Assembly: GCA_020634515.1 (NCBI GenBank)
Contig: JACKBL010000005.1
Span: forward strand, 372,001-436,000
DNA from: Ardenticatenales bacterium
GTDB taxonomy: Bacteria > Chloroflexota > Anaerolineae > Promineifilales > Promineifilaceae
Length of the DNA stretch: 64,000 bases
Direction of reading: 5' to 3'
The notes beneath the pieces are model-generated. The model worked only from the letters and a program-made list of their open reading frames with translations, was not told where the DNA came from and ran no database searches. Made by a program: the position numbers and the translations under genes. Numbering within the stretch: the stretch's first letter is position 1; each line of letters begins with the position of its first letter. Positions 36,840 to 44,319 of the stretch are shown piece by piece.

Positions 36840-38936
36840 TTACGGGATAATCGCGCTGTTGCCGCCGCAATCAAAACGGCTGTGTTGCAGTGCAATACTC
36901 AATAACAAAGACTGGCGGGCAAAGGCTATTGTGCCGGCACTTCCATCCAACAATGATTGAAAAGCGTGTAGCTCAAACATGGAGGGCAAGTACAACCGAC
37001 GCTGCAAGTCCAATGGATGTATCAGGCAAATCGTCACCACAAACCGACGTTTTTCAAGATACCGGTTAAGCTGGCCTGTCCAGTCTGCTCCCTCCACATC
37101 CAGCCGAATCTTAGTCAGAATTTGCGGCACGCCGAATTGGTCAGCCGACCAATCGAAAACACGGTGATTGAGAATGAACGAAAGGCGGCGACGTTCGCCG
37201 GCAAAGCCATGAAAGCGAAACCAACCGGCCAATTCATCCACGTCGAAAGGCAGTGCGCCATTAGTTAATTGCTGCGCCGCTTCGGTGAATTCTTCTTTCC
37301 CCAACCAGGTCAGATTGGCATTGGCCGCCAGGGTTACCAGGTTATATCGTTTGAGTTTGCTGTATTCTGTTTCGGTCTCGTCAAGAATGCCGCATTGCAG
37401 CGGACTGCCGCCGCGAAAACTTTGTGCTTCTTCGACCAGTGGTTTGTAAGTAGCCGACCATTCTTTATAGTCACGGACAGCCTGATTGATGTTAATGTTA
37501 AAAACTTCCCAATAGAGCGATTTCAGATTTCGGCGCGTCTGGTTGTAAGTGTCGCGCACAGTGGGCCGACTTAGGGAGCGGTAAACATGCGCGCACTGGA
37601 TACGGCCGTATTCCTGAGCGTAGCGAGCGAAGGTGTTATGGGATGGATATACATCACGAATTGCTATTGCCAGTTCCTCGCGGTTGTATGTGCCCCCGGA
37701 AGTCAATTTGGTCGGGAACAGCCTTTCCAAAATAAAGGGAGGGACAAGAGCATGAGCCTGATAGGTTGTGAAGCCATGTCCGCGGCCATCATTATCATGA
37801 CGACCCAACCGCCCTAATCGCTGTAGAAACGTTCCAGCATCCCTGCTTTCAAATACCAGGAAATTGATCCGAAAATCCACGCCGACATCCACAGTTGAAG
37901 TCGCAATGAGCAAGTCTTTTTCTAGTGAGACTTCCTTAAGGTTGTCGCTGGTTAAACCGGTGTTTAGCGCCACTGAAAACCCTTTTGCGTTCATGAGCGG
38001 CGTCAGTTTTGCTTCCAAGCGATAGGCTGTTGCCACGCTATTCACAATAATAGCTCCCTTCGCCGCAGGTCGGTTTTCATGAAAGAAAGGTAGCAAAACA
38101 TCTTGCCAATTGTTTTCCACCCATTCTTCGATGGGAGAATGGCTAAATGTGATGTCGGTAGCATGAATAATGCGGCGCCAAGAAGTGGGGTCTGGAAGTG
38201 TCGAAGTATGTTTATACTCTCCACTAACCTGTCTCACGTGGAATCCCGCCTTTTGTAGATAGTTCAATAGGAGTTCGTCAGGCGTTGCCGATAGAAAGAG
38301 AAACCGTTTCGGCTGATGTCCGCTAATCTCCCGCAACAGCAAAAGCGCGTTCACGACTGAAACTATCTGAGGTGTCGAGAAGATGTGGAACTCATCGAAA
38401 AGGAAGCGGTCAAAATTGCCGGCAATCTTTCGACCAAAGAGCCAGTCCGGGGCATCATCGCGGCATGTGTAAAAAAATTGCGCCAGGTAATGAAAAATGT
38501 CTGGGTTTGTGAGAATGACCTGATTGTTATCCGTGAGAAACTCAATAGCTTGCGATTTGCGCCGTAAGTTATCGGTAGCAATCTTTTCTTCCAAGCGGGC
38601 AGCAGTGATACGTTCATGTCGAAAACGTCCACCCCATCTCTGCTTGGTTTCTGGTAATTGCAATTCCTGGTCGCGGGCCAACTCGTTAGTAGGGTACATT
38701 GCCAACAATGGAACGGAATGTAGCAAGGTAGGTAAATAAGCGGCAAGGCTCTTACCGTCTCCTGTCATGGCGGTATTGAACACAACGTCGCATTGCTGGT
38801 TCTGGGCTGCTAAATAGGTGTTCAATTGATGTGCGGAGAGTTGCCAAGATGCCGGCATTCTCTCTCGCACATCCATTGGTATCTCTGCTTCATTAGCCAA
38901 TTTGGAATATACCGGCAGCGTTGTAATACTAAACAT
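36840..38936 (-). CDS. cas3': Type I-D Cas3' helicase (no HD domain)
   Basis: This 698-aa SF2 helicase unwinds target DNA for the HD nuclease of Cas10d. Motif I is NTAMTGDGKSLA, motif II FLFDEFHIF, and motif III FLSATPDELL. The second RecA domain shows STVDVGVDFRINFLVF and RLGRLGRHDNDGRG. No HD domain is present, as expected for type I-D. I start at MFSITTLPVYS (38936), just inside a slightly longer frame. It is the first gene of the interference unit; the 391 bp upstream hold a repeat-like hairpin and a plus-strand RNA candidate. Confidence 0.95.
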   Translation of the reverse strand: MFSITTLPVYSKLANEAEIPMDVRERMPASWQLSAHQLNTYLAAQNQQCDVVFNTAMTGDGKSLAAYLPTLLHSVPLLAMYPTNELARDQELQLPETKQRWGGRFRHERITAARLEEKIATDNLRRKSQAIEFLTDNNQVILTNPDIFHYLAQFFYTCRDDAPDWLFGRKIAGNFDRFLFDEFHIFSTPQIVSVVNALLLLREISGHQPKRFLFLSATPDELLLNYLQKAGFHVRQVSGEYKHTSTLPDPTSWRRIIHATDITFSHSPIEEWVENNWQDVLLPFFHENRPAAKGAIIVNSVATAYRLEAKLTPLMNAKGFSVALNTGLTSDNLKEVSLEKDLLIATSTVDVGVDFRINFLVFESRDAGTFLQRLGRLGRHDNDGRGHGFTTYQAHALVPPFILERLFPTKLTSGGTYNREELAIAIRDVYPSHNTFARYAQEYGRIQCAHVYRSLSRPTVRDTYNQTRRNLKSLYWEVFNININQAVRDYKEWSATYKPLVEEAQSFRGGSPLQCGILDETETEYSKLKRYNLVTLAANANLTWLGKEEFTEAAQQLTNGALPFDVDELAGWFRFHGFAGERRRLSFILNHRVFDWSADQFGVPQILTKIRLDVEGADWTGQLNRYLEKRRFVVTICLIHPLDLQRRLYLPSMFELHAFQSLLDGSAGTIAFARQSLLLSIALQHSRFDCGGNSAIIP

Positions 38937-39125
38937 TCCGCACACGGTCCTTCTCAGAGACCTGACACGTTGTCTGCAGCACCATTCGCCAAGTCATTGT
39001 AGAGATAGCTCCGCCCTTCAGACACCAAACTTTTCCCGTCATTGATATCCTATCCTTGTTGCACCAGCTATTCAGTTCTCCCCTGAGCCGAACCCAGGAG
39101 ACAACGCCATTATACCGCCCACCTA

Positions 39126-39154
39126 CCCCCATAAATGTGGGGGGATTCAAACTC
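39126..39154 (+). repeat. Solitary CRISPR-repeat-like hairpin
   Basis: A CCCCCA/TGTGGGGG hairpin with a TAAA loop is followed at once by GATTCAAAC, one mismatch from the GATTGAAAC end of the array repeat. It lies about 200 bp upstream of cas3'. TTATAC, about 15 bp before the hairpin, may be a -10 box. It could be a lone crRNA-like unit or simply a hairpin; the match is short. Confidence 0.35.
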
Positions 39155-39182
39155 AAACGCCAAACGCCCAAACACTTGCTGC

Positions 39183-39211
39183 TAGACATTCAAGGGCAAA
39201 GACCTTATAAT
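39183..39211 (+). promoter_or_regulatory. Sigma70-type promoter of RNA candidate A
   Basis: TAGACA (39183-39188), a 17-bp spacer and TATAAT (39206-39211) form a near-consensus promoter on the plus strand. It is directed at the structured element beginning at 39248. There is no protein gene downstream on this strand. Confidence 0.65.
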
Positions 39212-39217
39212 ACTTAC

Positions 39218-39335
39218 AGACAATACGTTCCCCGCGTTGCGTCTAATGCCTGGTGACCTGTGCCTCCCTTCGGTATCCATTCCAAAGGTGTAAGCCAGGT
39301 AGTGCGGCGAAAGCCCCCCCAGGCTTTTTATTTTT
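39218..39335 (+). ncRNA. Structured RNA candidate A (paralogue of B)
   Basis: A predicted transcript of about 115 nt. The outer stem GCCTGG (39248-39253) pairs with CCAGGC (39319-39324), and an inner stem ACCTG pairs with CAGGT. A small hairpin and the block TAGTGCGGC follow. The outer stem is followed by TTTTTATTTTT, a good intrinsic terminator tail. The element is homologous to candidate B, with compensating changes in the outer stem. The 3' end overlaps the stop of the convergent 153-aa gene. I cannot match it to a known RNA family. Confidence 0.55.
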
Positions 39336-39789
39336 CTAGAACACCCCGTATCTCTCCCCAATCTATTATCTGATCAACTTCTCGTTGACCGCGTTGGACT
39401 TGCCAGGCAACCTGGTGAGCCATTGACGATTTGCCTATTTGTGCAAAATACAACTGATGCTTGGCTAATTGATAGCCATGCCGATAAATAAAGCGTAAAA
39501 CCATCCCCTTAATTTTGGCATCCTGACCCGTATACTCAACATCGACTTTGATATACGTCCCCTCCTTGCTAATCCATGACAGATGCGGCCTTAACAAGAT
39601 GAACAAGCCAGCCGCGAAAAGTTGATAGCACGCCAAATCATGTGTCTTCCCCACGCTTTTCAAGTAAGCAAAAGCTTCTCGCTTCACATTCGCAGGAATC
39701 AGAATAGAACGGTAAAGTTCATCCGCCATGGCCAGGACCGTACTCTGCGCGGTTTGCTCCATCTTAATCGATTGATCTATTTCAAGCAT
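39328..39789 (-). CDS. Unknown 153-aa protein next to the cas genes
   Basis: I do not recognise this protein. It is predicted mostly helical and soluble: KMEQTAQSTVLAMADELYRSILIPANVKREAFAYLKSVGK, then ACYQLFAAGLFILLRPHLSWISKEG, then VDVEYTGQDAKIKGMVLRFIYRHG. The single hydrophobic patch (QLFAAGLFILL) is too short and mixed for a clear membrane segment. The start at 39789 lacks a good ribosome site; an ATG nine codons in is an alternative. It lies between the WYL regulator and cas3', on the same strand, with RNA candidates on both sides. A role in CRISPR control is possible but unsupported by sequence. Confidence 0.6.
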   Translation of the reverse strand: MLEIDQSIKMEQTAQSTVLAMADELYRSILIPANVKREAFAYLKSVGKTHDLACYQLFAAGLFILLRPHLSWISKEGTYIKVDVEYTGQDAKIKGMVLRFIYRHGYQLAKHQLYFAQIGKSSMAHQVAWQVQRGQREVDQIIDWGEIRGVLEK

Positions 39790-39874
39790 TTGGCTGCATT
39801 CTGCAAAGACTTCTTCCCACGAAGAAACTGTGGTATAGTGTTTGCAGAAAATAAATCGGGCAATCCGGTTTACT

Positions 39875-39937
39875 CACCCCCAACGATAAGGTGACCTCTC
39901 TAGGGTGGCCTTCCTCAAACGAGGATAGTTGGGGGTG
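39875..39937. repeat. Structured element C, related to RNA candidates A and B
   Basis: Perfect 10-bp arms CACCCCCAAC and GTTGGGGGTG enclose GGTGACCT, the same block that follows the 5' outer stem in A and B, and a small CCTCAAACGAGG hairpin. A TATAGT box lies 35 bp upstream on the plus strand, the same distance as in A and B, and TGTTTTCTT follows. It could be a third, more distant RNA gene or an upstream hairpin of the 153-aa gene. Confidence 0.45.
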
Positions 39938-40083
39938 TTTTCTTGCCCGTGTATGACCAAAGTCCACAAATTTGCCTTGAACTGCTTCTAGCAGGCTGTC
40001 GGAAAAATCCGCCCGCTTTTCTTTCCTTCTTTCTTTTTCCGACAAACTGTCAGGTCAAATGATATACGACAAACATGAGCATC

Positions 40084-40111
40084 TAGACTTTTCCACGCAA
40101 ACGCCTAAAAT
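40084..40111 (+). promoter_or_regulatory. Promoter of RNA candidate B
   Basis: TAGACT, a 16-bp spacer and TAAAAT lie at the same distance from element B (35 bp) as the better promoter lies from element A (37 bp). The TAGAC core is shared between the two. Confidence 0.45.
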
Positions 40112-40117
40112 AAGTGT

Positions 40118-40235
40118 GACAGAAACGCCCTTGCGTTGTGTCATTAGACTTGGTGACCTGCGTTCTCCCCCTTGGTAGCCACTCCAGGGAAGTGGGACAG
40201 GTAGTGCGGCAAAAGCCGCCCCAAGTCTCTTTATT
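40118..40235 (+). ncRNA. Structured RNA candidate B (paralogue of A)
   Basis: The outer stem AGACTTGG (40146-40153) pairs with CCAAGTCT (40221-40228), and the inner ACCTG pairs with CAGGT. A hairpin CCACT/AGTGG and a GCGGC, AAAA, GCCGC hairpin follow. It shares GGTGACCTG, CAGGTAGTGCGGC and the downstream TTTATT with candidate A, while stem bases differ in a compensating way. Its 3' end meets the stop codon of the convergent WYL gene, just as A meets the stop of the 153-aa gene. Confidence 0.55.
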
Positions 40236-41259
40236 CCCGATATACGTTCTCCAGCCCGGTCACCAATGCCCGCACCTCCCGCAGCAGTTCCGCGCCTCCC
40301 TCTACTACACACTTATCCCCATAATAGAGTAAATTTCTCGCTACATCGAAAACGTCATACGTTTTGCCGGCAACCCGCACCCACCCATCCTCCAATTCCT
40401 CCAACCGGGGCGGGTCGATAAACTCCCGCCGTGGCAGCCCCGCGCCGGCGCGCGCCAGCGCGGGCGAGAGGCGATATACCACCTCCTTCGGCTTGCCCAG
40501 TGGCCGCACGCTCGACATCTTTTGTGGCAGCACCTTCACCGTTCCCGCTACCATAAAACTCAGGCGGTAGGTAATGTAATCCAGCGGCTCCCAGGCGCCA
40601 AGAGGACCGTCGTTCTGCCGGCAATAACCCCGCAGCCGCCAATGTCCTCGTTCACTAAAATAAAAGTCCCACGGCTCCACCACATGATGCCGGGGCCGTT
40701 GGTCATCACGGTAAAGGGAAACATAATCGAACTGCAAGAGTTGACGTGCGTTGTAGGCTTCCAGCACGCGCTCCCAAACATCCGGGGAAATGGGTTCGCT
40801 ATCACGCAGGCGCAAATCCATGCCCGGCTGCAAGCCCCGCATTTTTTGATAGTGACGCTGACGAGATGCCGGCATCCACCCCACCAACACCTCCACCAAC
40901 CGCCGCACCGGCTCCCAATGCGGCGTTTCCGGATGAAACGTATCCGTCAAAAACGCCAGCGTCTCCAACGCCGTATCCGGCAGATCCAGCAGTGGGCGCT
41001 CCCAATCCGTCAGCTCATACCCCTTGCTCCTGGCCACAAACCGCATTTTCACATGGAAATGCGCCCACAAACGACGCTTGTCCTCGTCAAACCGCTTTTG
41101 CAACTTCTCCCCCGTCGCATCCCCATACGCATCCGCCCCCTCCCACTCCCGCACCGCCGCCAGAAGCGCCTGCTTACTTGCCGGCCCCTGCTGCAACCGC
41201 CGCACCATCGCCAGGCAACGCCGCGCCACATGCCACGTACTCTCCCGCTGATTACTCAT
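40231..41259 (-). CDS. WYL-domain transcriptional regulator
   Basis: This 342-aa protein has an N-terminal part that is DeoR-like and winged-helix-like (TWHVARRCLAMVRRLQQGPASKQALLAAVREWEG, EKLQKRFDEDKRRLW). A WYL domain follows at about residues 165-245 (VLEAYNARQLLQFDYVSLY, HHVVEPWDFYFSERGHWRLRGYC). WYL regulators sense nucleic acids or nucleotides and often sit beside CRISPR loci, where some repress cas genes. This one is the first gene on the cas strand, so it is the best candidate regulator of the locus. The 3' end abuts RNA candidate B. Confidence 0.9.
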   Translation of the reverse strand: MSNQRESTWHVARRCLAMVRRLQQGPASKQALLAAVREWEGADAYGDATGEKLQKRFDEDKRRLWAHFHVKMRFVARSKGYELTDWERPLLDLPDTALETLAFLTDTFHPETPHWEPVRRLVEVLVGWMPASRQRHYQKMRGLQPGMDLRLRDSEPISPDVWERVLEAYNARQLLQFDYVSLYRDDQRPRHHVVEPWDFYFSERGHWRLRGYCRQNDGPLGAWEPLDYITYRLSFMVAGTVKVLPQKMSSVRPLGKPKEVVYRLSPALARAGAGLPRREFIDPPRLEELEDGWVRVAGKTYDVFDVARNLLYYGDKCVVEGGAELLREVRALVTGLENVYRE

Positions 41260-41336
41260 TTACCCTCCCTACGGCCCCGACAATTCCCCATCACCCGGCG
41301 GGAGCGCCACGCCACCCAACAGCGCGACGCCCCCAC

Positions 41337-41389
41337 CCCTCATACCTCATACCTCAAACCTCATACCTCAAACCTCATACCTCATACCT
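41337..41389. repeat. Octamer tandem repeat upstream of the WYL gene
   Basis: About six units of CATACCTC, with two variants AAACCTC, lie just after the stop of the small membrane gene. In the direction of transcription they read GAGGTATG. Confidence 0.9.
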
Positions 41390-41803
41390 TCACCGACTCC
41401 ACCCCCCCGGCAAACTGGCAACCCCGCCCACAATCAATAAAATCACGATCACGACCGTGATCAGGCTGTTGCGAAACTGGGCGGCATCATCACCTCGTTT
41501 GCGCCAGCCCGCCGTCGCATGTGCCACGACCGCCGCCAGTAGCATTGTGCCGGCATGTTCAATACGATACATCGGCCATTCACCACTCTGCACCCCCCAG
41601 GTAATTAACATAACCAGCCCTAGCGTCACATTCAAATCAACCAGCCCCGCAAACGCCGACATCAAGCCACGATCCGCCGCCTGGAACGGCGTCCGGCGCG
41701 TCCAGCCAAGAGCGAACTTCACCATCGCCGCCACGGCCACGATCACGACCAGCCAGCGAATGATGGAATGAATACTAAGCAATGTTGTGAGTACGGTATC
41801 CAA
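41390..41803 (-). CDS. Small four-helix membrane protein, unknown function
   Basis: This 137-aa protein has four predicted membrane helices (IIRWLVVIVAVAAMVKFAL; LMSAFAGLVDLNVTLGLVMLI; IEHAGTMLLAAVVAHATA; LITVVIVILLIVGGVASL). Histidines at the start of helix 1 (SIHSIIRW) and in helix 3 (IEHAG, VAHA) could bind haem, as in CopD- or cytochrome-b-like families, but no firm family can be named. It starts at MDTVLTTLLSI. A TGCCGGCA octamer lies in it at about 41550. It may be co-transcribed with the WYL gene across the octamer repeat. Confidence 0.75.
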   Translation of the reverse strand: MDTVLTTLLSIHSIIRWLVVIVAVAAMVKFALGWTRRTPFQAADRGLMSAFAGLVDLNVTLGLVMLITWGVQSGEWPMYRIEHAGTMLLAAVVAHATAGWRKRGDDAAQFRNSLITVVIVILLIVGGVASLPGGWSR

Positions 41804-42103
41804 GTCTGTATCTCCTTTGGTAACGGCTAACTCCCTCGCGGGCAGAGCTTGTCGAAGTCCTTGTTGCCTTCGACAGACTCAGGCAACGGGCTGAGCCAGT
41901 TACCTCCTTTGAAAGTAGTTGATAGTTGACGGTTGACGGTTGTCAGAAGCGCCACCCGTTAGAAAGGACGCAGCGCGTATTCATCCCCCGTCATTCGTCT
42001 TTCGTTCTTACACGCCTTGTCCATTTGCACAATGCGGAGTATTTTACTGTATCCGGGCAACCTCGGACAATCACCAACGACCAACCATCAACAGGAACCC
42101 CTT
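41804..42103. other. Intergenic region with a TTCGACA-type dispersed repeat
   Basis: This divergent region between the membrane gene and carbonic anhydrase holds GCTTGTCGAAG and CTTCGACAGACTCAGG in opposite orientation (about 41848-41885). The same motif family recurs at 42761-42848. Confidence 0.6.
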
Positions 42104-42742
42104 ATGTTATCAGCACTCGATGCCCTCCAACGTCTTCAAGAAGGAAACCGTCGTTTCGTATCCGGCGTGCGCGGTCTGGACGCCATCATGAGCCAGGCGC
42201 GGCGCGGCGATCTCGTCAGCGGCCAGCAGCCCTTTGCCGTCATTCTCGGCTGCTCCGACTCGCGCGTGCCCGTGGAGATCATTTTTGACCAGGGATTGGG
42301 AGACTTGTTTGTGATTCGCGTTGCCGGCAACGTTGTGGCCGCCTCCCAGATTGGCAGTATCGAATATGCGGCAACACAGTTTGGCACGCGGCTGGTGGTC
42401 GTGTTGGGGCACACCCACTGCGGCGCAGTGCAGGCCACGCTGGCGCAATTGCAGCGCCCCAGCCGCACCCAATCGCGCAATCTGCACTCCATCGTGGACC
42501 GAATTCGACCGTCCGTCGAGGAGTTACTGGCGACGGAACTCCGGCACGACCCGGAAGCGCTGATGCAACATGCCGTGCGCGCCAACGTGCGCGTTTCCGC
42601 CTACGCGCTGCGCTATGGCTCCGATATTCTGGAGCATCTGATTGAGCATGAAGGGTTAATGGTGGTGGGCGCTGAATACGCGCTGGAAACGGGGGAGGTG
42701 ACGTTTTTTGAGGGTGTGCCAGCAGAAACAGTCAATGGTTGA
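42104..42742 (+). CDS. Beta-class carbonic anhydrase
   Basis: This 212-aa enzyme interconverts CO2 and bicarbonate in the cytosol. The zinc ligands are Cys50 (GCSDSRV), His103 and Cys106 (GHTHCGAV), with the Asp52-Arg54 dyad in between. The length is normal. The start at 42104 (MLSALDALQRLQEGNRRF) follows AGGAA; a longer frame upstream is unlikely to be translated. It stands alone, divergent from the membrane gene and convergent with the CNNM pair. Confidence 0.95.
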   Translation: MLSALDALQRLQEGNRRFVSGVRGLDAIMSQARRGDLVSGQQPFAVILGCSDSRVPVEIIFDQGLGDLFVIRVAGNVVAASQIGSIEYAATQFGTRLVVVLGHTHCGAVQATLAQLQRPSRTQSRNLHSIVDRIRPSVEELLATELRHDPEALMQHAVRANVRVSAYALRYGSDILEHLIEHEGLMVVGAEYALETGEVTFFEGVPAETVNG

Positions 42743-42760
42743 CTGCTGGTAACTGCTTAG

Positions 42761-42848
42761 CCCGCTGCCTGAGCCTGTCGCCCGCTGCCTGAGCCTGTCG
42801 AAGGCAGCCTGTCGAAGGCAATTTAGGCTTCGACAAGCTCAGCCGACG
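42761..42848. repeat. TTCGACAAGCTCAG-type dispersed repeat cluster
   Basis: CCCGCTGCCTGAGCCTGTCG is present twice, followed by AAGGCAGCCTGTCGAAGGC and then CTTCGACAAGCTCAGC in opposite orientation. This forms a foldback between convergent genes. Such sequences are common intergenic repeats in many bacterial genomes. Confidence 0.85.
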
Positions 42849-42876
42849 AGGGGGGTGTTACGACTGTTGTTTAATT

Positions 42877-44319
42877 TCAGTTGTTTGATTTCAGTGGGCC
42901 GTTATCCAGCATGGCCGGGGGGAACTCAATCGTGGCGCGTGCGACGGCCAGGCCGTCTACTTCGGTCACGTTGAAGGTGATGTCGCCGTGGCTGACGGTG
43001 TCCGCCACCAGGGGGGGGCGGCCCAGCCAGGTGATGATCAGGCCGCCGATGGTGTCCACGTCCGGCAGATCGTCCTCGTCTCCCAGGTCCAACCCGTATT
43101 CGATCAGGTCTTCGACGAGGAAATTGCCGGCAATTTCCAGAAACCCCGGCTCAATCAACTCCAACGGCTCCTTCTCCTGGTCAAACTCGTCCCGCACCTC
43201 TCCCACGACTTCTTCGACCAGGTCTTCCAGCGTGACAATGCCGGCAAGACCGCCAAACTCATCCAGCACAATTGCCATGTGCAGCCGCTTGCGCCGGAAA
43301 TCATCCAGCAGGCCTGACACGTACAACGCCTCCGGCACCGCCGGCGCGGCCCGCACGACCTGACGCAAATCAAACGCGCCAGTCCCGTCCAACTCATACC
43401 GCACCAAATCCTTCAAATGCAAAATGCCAATGATGTGGTCCAGGTCATCCTCGTAGACGGGAAAACGGCTGTGGCGGCTCTCCGTCACCAACTGCTTCAT
43501 CTCCGCGTAGGGCGTGTCGCAAGAAATCGCCTGCACTTTGGTGCGCGGCGTCATCACCTGCCCCACATGCCGGTCGCCAAAATCGAAGATATTGCGGATC
43601 ATCTCTTCTTCGCTCAAATTCAGCAGCCCATGCTCCGTGCTGGCCTCCACAATCAGCTTGATCTCCTCCGGCGTGTGCAGGCGGTCCTGGCCGCGTGCGG
43701 GGGGAATGCGGAACAGGCGCAGCAGCAATGCGCCGATGCCATTGAGGGCGCGCACGGGCAGCGCCATCACGCGCTGAATCACCATCATTGGCGTTGTCAC
43801 CGTCATAGCGGCGCGCGCGGGGGCGCTGAGGGCAATGGATTTGGGAATCATTTCGCCAACCACAATGTGTACGTAAGTGAGCAAGCTCACGGCAATCAGG
43901 TAGCCAATACTGCCGACCAGCGCCGGATCCGGCTCGCCGCCCAGCCATTTTTCCAACAACGGTTCCACCAAATGAGCGATGCGCGGTTCGCCGACCATGC
44001 CCAACCCCAGCGAGGCAATGGTGATGCCGACTTGCGCCGTGGCGATATAGCTGTCCTGGCGCGCCGGGGAACTCAGCACGGCCAGCACGCGGCGGGCCGC
44101 GCCGCTGCCTTCGCGGGCCTGCTCTTCCATCTGGCTGGCACGCACGCCAATGATGGAAAACTCAGACGCGACGAAAAAGCCGTTGACAAGGACCATGAGG
44201 AAAATGATGAGGACAAGCAGGAGGGTAGAGCCGGCGGCGTCCGGCGCGGCGGCGGCGGCGGTGACAAATAGCATCAATCCGGGGAAGCCGGCAGCCAACA
44301 GAATTCGTTTACGCATCAT
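42877..44319 (-). CDS. CNNM/CBS/CorC-domain membrane protein (downstream copy)
   Basis: This 480-aa protein of the CNNM (DUF21) family, formerly called hemolysin C-like, is linked to magnesium or cobalt efflux. An N-terminal helix is followed by the CNNM membrane domain with FLMVLVNGFFVASEFSIIGVRASQM and VHIVVGEMIPKSIAL. Two CBS motifs come next (VGQVMTPRTKVQAISC, HIIGILHLKDL). The C-terminal CorC_HlyC domain is FEIAGNF-like (EIAGNFLVEDLIEYGLDLGD, LGRPPLVADTVSHGDI). The start ATG at 44319 overlaps the end of the upstream copy by 11 bp, so the pair is coupled. TGCCGGCA occurs at about 43127 and 43239. Confidence 0.93.
   Translation of the reverse strand: MMRKRILLAAGFPGLMLFVTAAAAAPDAAGSTLLLVLIIFLMVLVNGFFVASEFSIIGVRASQMEEQAREGSGAARRVLAVLSSPARQDSYIATAQVGITIASLGLGMVGEPRIAHLVEPLLEKWLGGEPDPALVGSIGYLIAVSLLTYVHIVVGEMIPKSIALSAPARAAMTVTTPMMVIQRVMALPVRALNGIGALLLRLFRIPPARGQDRLHTPEEIKLIVEASTEHGLLNLSEEEMIRNIFDFGDRHVGQVMTPRTKVQAISCDTPYAEMKQLVTESRHSRFPVYEDDLDHIIGILHLKDLVRYELDGTGAFDLRQVVRAAPAVPEALYVSGLLDDFRRKRLHMAIVLDEFGGLAGIVTLEDLVEEVVGEVRDEFDQEKEPLELIEPGFLEIAGNFLVEDLIEYGLDLGDEDDLPDVDTIGGLIITWLGRPPLVADTVSHGDITFNVTEVDGLAVARATIEFPPAMLDNGPLKSNN

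Larger units (their letters stand above)
38937..39217. other. Region upstream of cas3'
   Basis: This region should contain the minus-strand promoter of the interference genes. On the plus strand it holds a CRISPR-repeat-like hairpin (39126-39154) and a strong promoter (39183-39211). No protein gene is supported. Confidence 0.5.

Noticed and set aside
39218..40235. RNA candidates A and B as 4.5S/SRP RNA, tracrRNA or a known riboswitch
   Set aside because: The conserved SRP loop is absent, type I systems use no tracrRNA, and no riboswitch core I know matches; they are left as unassigned RNAs.
42761..42848. TTCGACAAGCTCAG repeats as a novel element
   Set aside because: This repeat family is common between genes in many bacterial genomes and is recorded as an ordinary dispersed repeat.
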